A stretch of DNA of 56,702 bases from an uncultured Roseiflexaceae bacterium (lineage in GTDB: Bacteria > Chloroflexota > Chloroflexia > Chloroflexales > Roseiflexaceae): the NCBI GenBank assembly GCA_937974195.1, contig CALJIC010000341.1, positions 1 to 56,702 of the forward strand, given 5' to 3'. This document shows, in pieces, positions 30,116-38,343 of this stretch. A program made the translations under genes and the position numbers. The notes below the pieces were generated by a model. The model saw only the letters and a list, made by a program, of their open reading frames with translations, had not been told where the DNA came from and made no database searches. Each line of letters begins with the position of its first letter. The stretch's first letter is position 1.

Positions 30116-30373
30116 GTGGCAGCACACTTCAACCGCGATCAGATCCGCGCCGCCCTGGCGCTTACCGACCCATCCCTCAGCTCATTCCTGGACCTCGAGA
30201 CAGGCCAGGTGGTGCAGATCGCCGAGGGCGACACCAGCGCCGCCGGCCAGCAGCTCTACGAAGATATCATGGCCAACATCGGCGAGCGCTACCGCTATAT
30301 CTCCGGCGGCAACCCGAACGCAAGCGACGCCGACGTGGCGGCCTGGCTAGAGAACGAGGGGCTGTCAGAGTGA
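30116..30373 (+). CDS. small acidic protein, UPF0158-like N terminus
   Basis: 85 residues from a GTG preceded by GGGAGTCAATCAC. The N-terminal half (FNRDQIRAALALTDPSLSSF, then LDLETGQVVQI) resembles the start of UPF0158 proteins, which open with a short helix and a 'YLDxETGEV' strand; the C-terminal half is acidic and helical (DADVAAWLENEG). It is shorter than UPF0158 proteins (about 140 residues), so it may be a truncated relative or a separate family. The frame is open upstream to 29861, but that part is Arg/Pro-rich and lacks a ribosome site. It stands alone between the divergent sigma gene and pgk. Function unknown. Confidence 0.6.
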   Translation: MAAHFNRDQIRAALALTDPSLSSFLDLETGQVVQIAEGDTSAAGQQLYEDIMANIGERYRYISGGNPNASDADVAAWLENEGLSE

Positions 30374-30462
30374 GGGATTGAGGGGGCCGCGGCGGATCTC
30401 ACACTGAACGGCCGCAGTGCAGGCAGCGCAGCCATTCCGCCCAACCCCTCACCCTCAGCCGC

Positions 30463-31650
30463 CTAGAGGTCGTTCAGCGCCGCCACCCCCGGCAGCTCCT
30501 TGCCCTCCAGCAGCTCCAGCGAAGCCCCGCCGCCGGTCGAGATGTGCTTGATCCGGTCGGCCAGGCCCATCTGCTCCACCGCGGCCACCGAGTCGCCGCC
30601 GCCGATGATCGTCATCCCCTGGCTCTCGGCCATGGCCTGCGCGATGGCGCGCGTGCCCTCGGCGAACGGCGCCAGCTCGAACACGCCCATCGGCCCGTTC
30701 CAGATCACGGTCTGCGCGCCGCGGATCACCTCCGCGAACTGCCGCACCGTCTCGGGGCCGATGTCGAGCGCCCGCCATCCGGCCGGCACCGCGTCGGCCC
30801 GGACCACCTTGCGGTTCGCGTTGGCGTCGAAGGCGTCCGCCACCACCAGGTCCACCGGCAGCAGCAGCTTGACCCCGCGCTGCTGCGCGAGCTCGATCAT
30901 CTGCTTCGCGGTGTCCACCGACTCCGGCTCGACGAGCGAGTCGCCCATCGAGTAGCCCTGCGCGAGCAGGAAGGTGTTGGCCATGCCGCCGCCGATCAGC
31001 AGCGCGTCCACCTTCCCGAGCAGGTTATCGATCACCCCGATCTTATCGCTGATCTTCGCGCCGCCGATGATCGTCACGAACGGCCGCTGCGGGTTGTCGA
31101 GCGCGCCCTGCAGCGCCTTGAGCTCGGCCTCCATCAGGAAGCCCGCCACGGCCGGCAGGAAGCGCGCCACCCCCTCGGTGGAGGCGTGGGCGCGGTGGGC
31201 CGAGCCGAAGGCGTCGTTCACGTAGACGTCGCCGAGCCGCGCCAGCTCGCGCGCCATGCTCTCGTCGTTCGCCTCCTCGCGGGGGTCGAAGCGCGTGTTC
31301 TCGAGCACCAGCACCTCGCCGGGCTTGAGGTCCGCCACCGCCGCCTCGGCCGCCTCGCCGACCGTCGCGCGGGTGCCCTTGACCGCGGCGGCCTCGGGGA
31401 GCAGCTCGGCCAGGCGCGAGACGGTGGGCGCCAGGCGCATGCTCTCCACCACCTTGTTCTTCGGCCGCCCGAGGTGCGACATCAGGATGACCGACGCGCC
31501 GTGCTCGAGCAGGTAGCGGATGGTGGGCAGCGCCGCGCGGATGCGCGTGTCGTCGGTGATCCGGCCGTCCTCAAGCGGCACATTGAAGTCGACGCGCACG
31601 AGCGCGCGCTTGCCCTTCCAGTCGATATCGCGGATGGTCTTTTTCGCCAT
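30463..31650 (-). CDS. pgk: phosphoglycerate kinase
   Basis: 395 residues, normal length. It converts 1,3-bisphosphoglycerate and ADP to 3-phosphoglycerate and ATP in glycolysis. The N-terminal motif RVDFNVPLEDGRITDDTRIR and the later MSHLGRPKNK, GGAKISDKIGVI and GGGDSVAAVEQ are diagnostic for the two lobes. The ATG follows AAGGAGGAAAAAC, an excellent ribosome site, and an extended -10 element lies about 40 bases upstream. No gap or other glycolytic gene is adjacent. Confidence 0.97.
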   Translation of the reverse strand: MAKKTIRDIDWKGKRALVRVDFNVPLEDGRITDDTRIRAALPTIRYLLEHGASVILMSHLGRPKNKVVESMRLAPTVSRLAELLPEAAAVKGTRATVGEAAEAAVADLKPGEVLVLENTRFDPREEANDESMARELARLGDVYVNDAFGSAHRAHASTEGVARFLPAVAGFLMEAELKALQGALDNPQRPFVTIIGGAKISDKIGVIDNLLGKVDALLIGGGMANTFLLAQGYSMGDSLVEPESVDTAKQMIELAQQRGVKLLLPVDLVVADAFDANANRKVVRADAVPAGWRALDIGPETVRQFAEVIRGAQTVIWNGPMGVFELAPFAEGTRAIAQAMAESQGMTIIGGGDSVAAVEQMGLADRIKHISTGGGASLELLEGKELPGVAALNDL

Positions 31651-31690
31651 GTTTTTCCTCCTTCAGGAGCCCACCCGTGCGGGATGGCCT

Positions 31691-31699
31691 ATTGTAGCA
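31691..31699 (-). promoter_or_regulatory. extended -10 promoter for pgk
   Basis: On the minus strand TGC-TACAAT, about 40 bases before the pgk ATG at 31650. No -35 match at 16-18 bases. Confidence 0.5.
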
Positions 31700-31789
31700 C
31701 AGGGTTTTTTCCCACCCGCCGCGCCGACGCGCGTGAGCAAACCGGGCCGGGCGGCGACACACAGGGTGAGCGCATCGGGCCGCCCGCTC

Positions 31790-31798
31790 TGGTACAAT
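31790..31798 (+). promoter_or_regulatory. extended -10 promoter for the M16C peptidase
   Basis: TGG-TACAAT, 43 bases before the ATG at 31842. No clear -35. Confidence 0.5.
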
Positions 31799-31841
31799 AC
31801 CCGCAGCAGCACCAGGCGCAGCCCGAACAGGAGAACAAGGT

Positions 31842-34745
31842 ATGGGACAAACCCACGGCTTCGAGCTGGTCCGCGAGCAGGACATCCCCGAGCTGAACAC
31901 CCGCGCGAGAATCTACCGCCACGTGGCGACCGGCGCAGAGCTGCTCTCGCTCGAGAACGATGACGAGAACAAGGTCTTCGGCATCACCTTCCGCACCCCG
32001 CCGAGCGACTCGACCGGCGTCGCCCACATCCTCGAGCACGCGGTGCTCTGCGGCTCGGCCAAGTACCCGATGAAGGACCCCTTCAAGCAGCTGCTCAAGG
32101 GGTCGCTCCAGACGTTCCTGAACGCCATGACCTACCCGGACAAGACCGCCTACCCGGTCGCGTCCACCAACCTCAAGGACTTCTACAACCTCGTCGACGT
32201 CTACCTGGACGCCGTGCTCCACCCGCGCATCACCCCCGACACGCTGATGCAGGAGGGCTGGCACTACGAGGTCGGCGAGGACGGCGAGCTGACCTACAAG
32301 GGCGTGGTCTTCAACGAGATGAAGGGCGCCAACGCCTCGCCCGACCGCGTGCTGTACCAGGCCACCCAGAACGCGCTCTTCCCCGACACGACCTACGCGG
32401 TGGACTCGGGCGGCAACCCGAGCAACATCCCCGACCTGACCTACGAGCAGTTCAAGCGCTTCCACGAGGACTTCTACCACCCCTCCAACGCCCGCATCTT
32501 CTTCTACGGCGACGACCCGCCGGAGGAGCGGCTGCGGCTGCTGAACAGCGTGCTGTCGTCGTTCAGCCGCAAGGAGGTGGACTCCTCGATCGGGCTGCAG
32601 ACCCCGTTCGCCGAGCCGCGCTATACCGAGCGCACCTACCCGGGCAGCCAGGACGCCAAGGCGATGGTCAGCATCAGCTGGATGCTCCAGGAGCAGCCGG
32701 ACGCCGAGCTGGCGCTGGCGCTCGACATCCTCGAGCACGCGCTCGTCGGCACCAACGCCGCCCCGCTGCGCAAGGCGCTGATCGACTCCGGCCTGGGCGA
32801 GAACCTCACCACCTCCGGCTTCGGCCTGCTGCGCCAGGCCTACTTCACCACCGGGCTGAAGGGCATCCGCCCCGAGGACGCGCCGAAGGTCGAGGCGCTG
32901 GTGATCGAGACGCTGGAGCGGCTCGTCCGCGAGGGGATCGACCCGCAGACGATCGAGGCCGCGCTCAACACGGTCGAGTTCCAGCTGCGCGAGAACAACA
33001 CCGGCTCCTACCCGCGCGGGCTGTCGCTCATGCTGCGCGCGCTCAGCACCTGGCTGTACGACGGCGACCCGCTCGAGCCGCTGGCCTTCGAGGCGCCGCT
33101 CGCGGCGATCAAGCGCCGCCTGCAGGAGAACCCGCGCTACTTCGAGGGCCTGATCCAGCGCCTGATCCTCGACAACCCGCACCGCTCGACGGTGCTGCTC
33201 AGGCCCGACCCGGGCCAGGCCGAGCGCGAGGCCGAGGCCGAGCGGGCCCGGCTGGCCAAGGCGCGGGAATCGATGACCCCCGAGCAGATCGAGGAGATCA
33301 GGCGCACCGCCGAGCGGCTCAAGCAGATCCAGGATACGCCCGACCCGCCCGAGGTGATCGCCAAGCTGCCGACGCTGACCCGCGCCGACCTCGAGCCGAA
33401 GATCAAGACCATCCCGATCGAGGTCGGCGAGGAGGCCGGGGCGCGGGTGCTCTACCACGACATCTTCACCAACGGGATCGTCTACCTGGACCTGGGGATG
33501 AACCTGCGCGCGCTGCCGCCGGAGCTCCTGCCCTACGTGACGATCTTCGGGCGGGCGCTGCTGGAGACCGGCACCGCGAAGGAGGACATGGTCCAGCTGA
33601 CGCAGCGCATCGGCCGCAACACCGGCGGCATCACCGCCACCACGCTCACCAGCGCGCTGCGCGGCCGGAGCGGCGCCACCTCCTGGCTGTTCCTGCGCGC
33701 CAAGGCCACGCCCGCGCAGGGCGCCGAGATGCTCGCCATCCTGGACGATGTGCTGAAGACCGCGCGGCTGGATAACCGCGAGCGCTTCCGGCAGCTGGTG
33801 CTCGAAGAGAAGGCCGCGCGCGAGGCCGGCCTGGTGCCCGGCGGCCACCAGGTGGTCAACACCCGGCTGCGCGCTCAGCTCAACGAGGCCGACTGGGCCG
33901 CGGAGCAGATCGGCGGCCTGAGCTACCTGCAGTTCCTGCGGCGGCTGGCGCAGGCGGTGGACGACGAGTGGCCGGAGGTGCAGGCGACGCTGGAGCGGAT
34001 CCGCGCCCTGCTGCTCAACCGCACAGCGCTGATCGCCAACGTCACGGCCGACGCCGAGGGCTGGAGGCAGTTCCGCCCCGAGCTCGCCTCCTTCCTGTCC
34101 GGCCTGCCCGACGGGCCGCTGGCACTCGCCGCCTGGGAGCCGAACCTCGGGCGCGGCGGCGAAGGGCTGACCATCCCCGCCCAGGTCAACTACGTCGGCA
34201 AGGGCGCCGACCTCTACCGGCTCGGGTACCAGCTGCACGGCTCGGCGCTGGTGATCAACCGCTACCTGCGCACCACCTGGCTCTGGGACCAGATCCGCGA
34301 GCAGGGCGGCGCGTACGGCGGCTTCAGCATCTTCGACCCGCGCTCGGGCGCCTTCACCTTCGTCTCGTACCGCGACCCGAACCTGCTGCGGACGCTGGAC
34401 GTGTACGACCGCACGCCGGAGTACCTGCGCGGGCTGGAGCTGAGCGAGAGCGAGCTGACGCGGGCGATCATCGGCGCGATCAGCGACCTGGACGCCTACC
34501 AGCTGCCGGACGCCCGCGGGTTCACCTCGCTGGTGCGCTACCTCACCGGCGACGATGACGAGTACCGCCAGCGGGTGCGCGACGAGGTGCTCGGCACCAG
34601 CCTCGACGACTTCCGGCGCTTCGCGGAGGTGCTCGAGCGGGTGCGCGACGCGGGCCTGGTGGTGGTGATGGGCAGCGAGGGCGCCATCACCGCCGCCCAG
34701 AGCGAGCGCCCGGGCCTGATCGCCGAGGTGACCAAGGTGATGTGA
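31842..34745 (+). CDS. M16C (presequence protease type) metallopeptidase
   Basis: 967 residues, the size of the single-chain M16C peptidases such as mitochondrial presequence protease. The inverted zinc motif HxxEH is present as H62-ILE-H66 in HILEHAVLCGS, with the downstream Glu probably in VVFNEMKGA. Four homologous alpha-beta domains enclose a chamber that degrades unfolded peptides up to about 65 residues; a hinge region with coiled helices (about 450-500: ARLAKARESMTPEQIEEIRR) joins the halves. No signal peptide is visible, so it is likely cytoplasmic. The ATG follows GAACAAGGT. Its neighbours (pgk and an export operon) are on the other strand and do not define the substrate. Confidence 0.93.
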   Translation: MGQTHGFELVREQDIPELNTRARIYRHVATGAELLSLENDDENKVFGITFRTPPSDSTGVAHILEHAVLCGSAKYPMKDPFKQLLKGSLQTFLNAMTYPDKTAYPVASTNLKDFYNLVDVYLDAVLHPRITPDTLMQEGWHYEVGEDGELTYKGVVFNEMKGANASPDRVLYQATQNALFPDTTYAVDSGGNPSNIPDLTYEQFKRFHEDFYHPSNARIFFYGDDPPEERLRLLNSVLSSFSRKEVDSSIGLQTPFAEPRYTERTYPGSQDAKAMVSISWMLQEQPDAELALALDILEHALVGTNAAPLRKALIDSGLGENLTTSGFGLLRQAYFTTGLKGIRPEDAPKVEALVIETLERLVREGIDPQTIEAALNTVEFQLRENNTGSYPRGLSLMLRALSTWLYDGDPLEPLAFEAPLAAIKRRLQENPRYFEGLIQRLILDNPHRSTVLLRPDPGQAEREAEAERARLAKARESMTPEQIEEIRRTAERLKQIQDTPDPPEVIAKLPTLTRADLEPKIKTIPIEVGEEAGARVLYHDIFTNGIVYLDLGMNLRALPPELLPYVTIFGRALLETGTAKEDMVQLTQRIGRNTGGITATTLTSALRGRSGATSWLFLRAKATPAQGAEMLAILDDVLKTARLDNRERFRQLVLEEKAAREAGLVPGGHQVVNTRLRAQLNEADWAAEQIGGLSYLQFLRRLAQAVDDEWPEVQATLERIRALLLNRTALIANVTADAEGWRQFRPELASFLSGLPDGPLALAAWEPNLGRGGEGLTIPAQVNYVGKGADLYRLGYQLHGSALVINRYLRTTWLWDQIREQGGAYGGFSIFDPRSGAFTFVSYRDPNLLRTLDVYDRTPEYLRGLELSESELTRAIIGAISDLDAYQLPDARGFTSLVRYLTGDDDEYRQRVRDEVLGTSLDDFRRFAEVLERVRDAGLVVVMGSEGAITAAQSERPGLIAEVTKVM

Positions 34746-34762
34746 GGGCGCCCCATGAACTC

Positions 34763-34790
34763 GGAGAGACGCCCCTGGGGGCGTCTCTCC
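34763..34790. terminator. bidirectional hairpin between convergent genes
   Basis: GGAGAGACGCCCC (34763-34775) and GGGGCGTCTCTCC (34778-34790) form a 12-bp stem with a tight loop. It lies within a larger pair, GGGCGCCCC (34746-34754) and GGGGCGCCC (34832-34840). It can end both the peptidase and the export operon transcripts. Confidence 0.65.
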
Positions 34791-34840
34791 TCACCTGCTC
34801 GTCCCCACGGCGCCGCACCGGGCGCCACGAAGGGGCGCCC

Positions 34841-36133
34841 TTACTCCGTCCGCAGCGCCGTGATCGGGCTCAGGCGCGCGGCCCGCAGCGCCGGGAACAG
34901 CCCGAACACCAGGCCCACCGCGGCCGACACCCCCGTCGCCAGCAGCACCGAGCCGAGCGTCACCACCGCCTGCGCGTCGGGCACCAGGAACACCGCCCGC
35001 ATCACCGCCGTGCCGGCGAACGACAGCAGGTAGCCCAGACCGATCCCGATCGCCCCGCCGACCAGACTCAGCGACAGCGACTCGATCAGAAACTGGGCGA
35101 GGATGTCCCGCCACCGGGCGCCCACCGCCTTGCGCAGCCCGATCTCGCGCGTCCGCTGCGTGACGCTCACCAGCATGATGTTCATGATGCCGATGCCGCC
35201 CACCAGCAGCGAGATGAAGCCGATCACCATCAGGAACGCGCTGAACCCGGCCATCGCTATCTGCGCCTGCTCGGCCGCCTGGTCCACGCTGGTCACCGTG
35301 AAGTCGTTCGGCTGATAGGTGAGCCGGTGCCGCTCGCGCAGCAGCTCGGTCACCTCGCGCTTGGCCTGCTCGACCGCCTCAGGGCTGGTGGCCTGCACCG
35401 TGATCCGCGCCACGTCCACCTGCGCCGTCATCTGGTTGCGGAACAGGCGCGCCCGGCCGGTGCGGTAGGGCACGTACACCTCATCGGCCGGGTCGCTGAA
35501 GACGCCCACCTGCGCGCTGGCCATGTTCGCCTTCGTCGCCAGCACCCCCACGACCTCGAAAGAGACGCCGTCCACCGTGATGCGCTGGCCGACGGCCGCG
35601 TTCGGCGACCCGTAGAGCGTCTCGGCCACGTTCTGGCCGATCACCGCCACGCGCGCCCCGGCGCGGTCCTCGTCCTCGCCGAAGAACCGCCCGGCGCCGA
35701 GCTCGTTGGTGCTGATCGTGAAGTGGCTCGGCGAGACCGCCTTGACGTTGTAGTAGTACCGGTCGCCCCCCGCGTCCACCGTGGCGAAGCCGCCGTACTC
35801 CACCGCGACCTTGGCGACCGACGGGGCGCGTGCCGCGTCGAGCAGCGCCTCCGCGTCGGCGGCGGTCAGGCGGGCCTCCTGCGCCATAGGGCCGCTCATC
35901 GGCGGGCCGAACGCACCCTGGCTATCCTCATCGACCGCGGGGGTGATATAGAGCACGCCGGCGCCGAGCTGGTCGAACTGCGACGACATGTAGTTCATGA
36001 ACCCGACGCCGATCGCTTGCATCCCGATCACCGCGCCGACGCCGATGATGATGCCGAGCATCGTGAGCAGGGAGCGTATTTTGTGGGTGGCCATCGCCAC
36101 CCAGGCAACTCGAAAGGCTTCTAAGAATTTCAT
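34841..36133 (-). CDS. MacB-like ABC transporter permease (second copy)
   Basis: 430 residues. One N-terminal span (HKIRSLLTMLGIIIGVGAVIGM), a periplasmic MacB-type domain (about 45-280) and three C-terminal spans of the FtsX fold (LMVIGFISLLVGGIGIMNIMLVSVTQRTREIGLRKAVGAR). The motif RTREIGLRKAVGAR is the coupling helix that contacts the ATPase. It is last in the four-gene operon adaptor-ATPase-permease-permease. The ATG follows GGAGCTGACG. The paralogous permease upstream is about 40 percent alike by eye, so a heterodimeric channel is probable rather than the usual MacB homodimer. Confidence 0.88.
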   Translation of the reverse strand: MKFLEAFRVAWVAMATHKIRSLLTMLGIIIGVGAVIGMQAIGVGFMNYMSSQFDQLGAGVLYITPAVDEDSQGAFGPPMSGPMAQEARLTAADAEALLDAARAPSVAKVAVEYGGFATVDAGGDRYYYNVKAVSPSHFTISTNELGAGRFFGEDEDRAGARVAVIGQNVAETLYGSPNAAVGQRITVDGVSFEVVGVLATKANMASAQVGVFSDPADEVYVPYRTGRARLFRNQMTAQVDVARITVQATSPEAVEQAKREVTELLRERHRLTYQPNDFTVTSVDQAAEQAQIAMAGFSAFLMVIGFISLLVGGIGIMNIMLVSVTQRTREIGLRKAVGARWRDILAQFLIESLSLSLVGGAIGIGLGYLLSFAGTAVMRAVFLVPDAQAVVTLGSVLLATGVSAAVGLVFGLFPALRAARLSPITALRTE

Positions 36134-36205
36134 CGTCAGCTCCGCGTGCTGCGTCGCTCAGTGCATCCAGTGATGGGGTCTAGCCCTCCTCACATCTCCG
36201 CGCCG

Positions 36206-37459
36206 CTACTCAGTGCGCAGCGCCTCGATCGGGCGCATGCGCGCCGCCTGCAGCGCCGGGAAGAACCCGAACACCAGGCCGATCCCCGCCGCGACGCCGG
36301 TCGCCAGCAGCACCGAGCCCAGCGTCACCACCGCCTGCGCCTCGTCGGTCTGGCCGCCGCCCGAGCCCACCAGCAGCAGCGTGCCGATCGGCGAGAGCGC
36401 GTACCCCAGCAGCACGCCCAGGCCGCCGCCCACCAGGCTGAGCACCAGCGCCTCGATCAGAAACTGCTGCAGAATATCGCGCTGGCGGGCGCCCACCGCC
36501 TTGCGCAGCCCGATCTCGCGCGTGCGCTCGGTCACGCTCACCAGCATGATGTTCATGATACCGATGCCGCCCACCAGCAGCGAGATGCCGGCCACCGTGC
36601 CCAGGAAGGCGTTGAACCCGATCACGATCGCGCCGATCTGCTGCGCGATGTCCTCGAGGTTGAAGACGGTGAAGTCGTTCGGTTGGTAGGTGAGCCGGTG
36701 CCGCTCGCGCAGCAGCTCGGTCACCTCGCGGATGGCCGGCTGCACCAGCTCGCGGCTGCGCGCCTGCACGACGATCTCCGACACATCCACCCGGCGGTCG
36801 AACTCGTTGCGGAACAGCCAGCTGCGCGCCGTCCGGTAGGGCACGTACACCTGCCGCTGCGGGTCGCCGGCGAACCCCGGCTTAGTCGAGAGCACGCCCA
36901 CCACCTCGAAGGCCACGCCGTTGATGGTGATGCGCTCCCCGACGGCCAGCGCGGGGGTGCCGTAGAGGCGCTCGGCCACCCGCAGGCCGATCACGGCGAC
37001 GCGGGCGCGGGCGGCCTCCTCGTCCTCGGTGTAGTAGCGCCCGGCGGCGAGCGTGTTCGCGGTGATCGAGAAGTAGGACGGCTCCGCGCCCGTGAGCCCG
37101 TAGCGCCCACGCTCGCGCCCCGCCGCGACATTGGCCTGGTCGTTGACGATCACCGCCGCCACCGCGCCCACCGATGGCGCGCGGCCGCTGCTGCGGATCG
37201 CCTCGGCGTCCGCGGCGGTCAGCTGGGGCGGCTGCTGCACATCCGCCCGCCGGCTGTCGGTGCCGGGGAAGATGTAGAACGCGCCGGCCCCGAGCTTGTT
37301 CAGCTCATTCTCCAGGAAGGCGCCGTAGCCGTTGCCGAACGCCAGCAGCGCGATCACCGAGCTGACGCCGATGATGATGCCGAGCATCGTCAGCACCGAG
37401 CGCAGCTTGTTCACGCGCAGCGAGTTGAGCGCCAGCCGTATCGACTCTATGAGATTCAT
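36206..37459 (-). CDS. MacB-like ABC transporter permease (first copy)
   Basis: 417 residues with the same layout as its downstream paralogue: N-terminal span (NKLRSVLTMLGIIIGVSSVIALLA), extracytoplasmic domain with RLYGTPALAVGERITINGVAFEVVGVL, and three C-terminal spans with RTREIGLRKAVGAR. No N-terminal ATPase is fused; that subunit is separate. It forms with the neighbouring genes an efflux complex of MacAB type, which moves peptides, lipids or antibiotics out of the membrane or periplasmic leaflet. Gap to the next permease is 72 bases. Confidence 0.88.
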   Translation of the reverse strand: MNLIESIRLALNSLRVNKLRSVLTMLGIIIGVSSVIALLAFGNGYGAFLENELNKLGAGAFYIFPGTDSRRADVQQPPQLTAADAEAIRSSGRAPSVGAVAAVIVNDQANVAAGRERGRYGLTGAEPSYFSITANTLAAGRYYTEDEEAARARVAVIGLRVAERLYGTPALAVGERITINGVAFEVVGVLSTKPGFAGDPQRQVYVPYRTARSWLFRNEFDRRVDVSEIVVQARSRELVQPAIREVTELLRERHRLTYQPNDFTVFNLEDIAQQIGAIVIGFNAFLGTVAGISLLVGGIGIMNIMLVSVTERTREIGLRKAVGARQRDILQQFLIEALVLSLVGGGLGVLLGYALSPIGTLLLVGSGGGQTDEAQAVVTLGSVLLATGVAAGIGLVFGFFPALQAARMRPIEALRTE

Positions 37460-37547
37460 AGACGGATGCCTTGTATCTCCCCGGCCGGGAGACGAGGCGG
37501 GCGGGCTGGCCCGAGCACCCCGTCACCCGGCCAGGCTCGTCACCCTG

Positions 37548-38267
37548 TCACACCTCTACCGGCGCCCGAGCCTCCGCCAGCTGCTGCTCGACCCACTCGT
37601 CCGCGGAGATCAGCCCGTCGCGCACGTGGATGATGCGCCGCGCGTGCTGGGCCACCTCCGGGTCGTGCGTCACCAGGATCACCGTGATGCCGCGCTCGCG
37701 GTTGAGCCGCTGGAAGATCGCCATGATCTCCGCGCCGGTCTTGGTGTCGAGCGCCCCGGTCGGCTCGTCGGCGAGGATGATGCGCGGGTCGTTCACCAGC
37801 GCCCGCGCGATCGCGACGCGCTGCTGCTGGCCGCCCGAGAGCTCGTTCGGCTTGTGGTGGAGCCGATCCCCCATGCCCACCGCCTCCAGCGCGGCCCGCG
37901 CGCGCGCCTGGCGGTCGCCCTTGCCGCCGTAGAGCATCGGCAGCTCGACGTTGCGCAGGGCGCTGGTGCGGGGCAGGAGCATGTACTGCTGGAACACGAA
38001 GCCGATCTTCTGGTTGCGGATCGCCGCCAGCTGGTCATCGTTCAGCTCGCCGACATCGACGCCGTCCAGCAGGTAGGTGCCCGAGGTCGGCTGGTCCAGA
38101 CAGCCCAGGATGTTCATCAGCGTGCTCTTGCCGCTGCCGGAGGGGCCCATGATCGCCACCATCTCGCCCGCCTTGATCGTCAGCGAGACGCCCCGCAGCG
38201 CCTGGACCTCCACATCGCCCATCTGGTACGTCTTGACCAGGTTCTCAACTTGTATCAACGGGCTCAT
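37548..38267 (-). CDS. ABC transporter ATPase, MacB/LolD type
   Basis: 239 residues. Walker A GPSGSGKSTL, Q-loop VFQQYMLLP, signature LSGGQQQRVAIARAL, Walker B IILADEPTGALD and switch His in VILVTHDPEVA. The sequence LIQVENLVKTYQMGDVEVQALRGVSL is typical for the MacB/LolD/YknY group. It powers the export complex formed with the two permeases and the adaptor. I chose the ATG at 38267, preceded by GAGGTGCCA; the ATG at 38282 adds five residues. Confidence 0.94.
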   Translation of the reverse strand: MSPLIQVENLVKTYQMGDVEVQALRGVSLTIKAGEMVAIMGPSGSGKSTLMNILGCLDQPTSGTYLLDGVDVGELNDDQLAAIRNQKIGFVFQQYMLLPRTSALRNVELPMLYGGKGDRQARARAALEAVGMGDRLHHKPNELSGGQQQRVAIARALVNDPRIILADEPTGALDTKTGAEIMAIFQRLNRERGITVILVTHDPEVAQHARRIIHVRDGLISADEWVEQQLAEARAPVEV

Positions 38268-38343
38268 TGGCACCTCAACCATACGCGATGAGTGTGCGTG
38301 GTACGGAGTGCGGAGCGCCGCCGCTCCGCACTCCTAGGACACA

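Noticed and set aside
31689..34238. 849-codon minus-strand frame across the M16C peptidase
   Set aside because: Same cause: antisense of a GC-rich gene, with no recognisable domain and no ribosome site.
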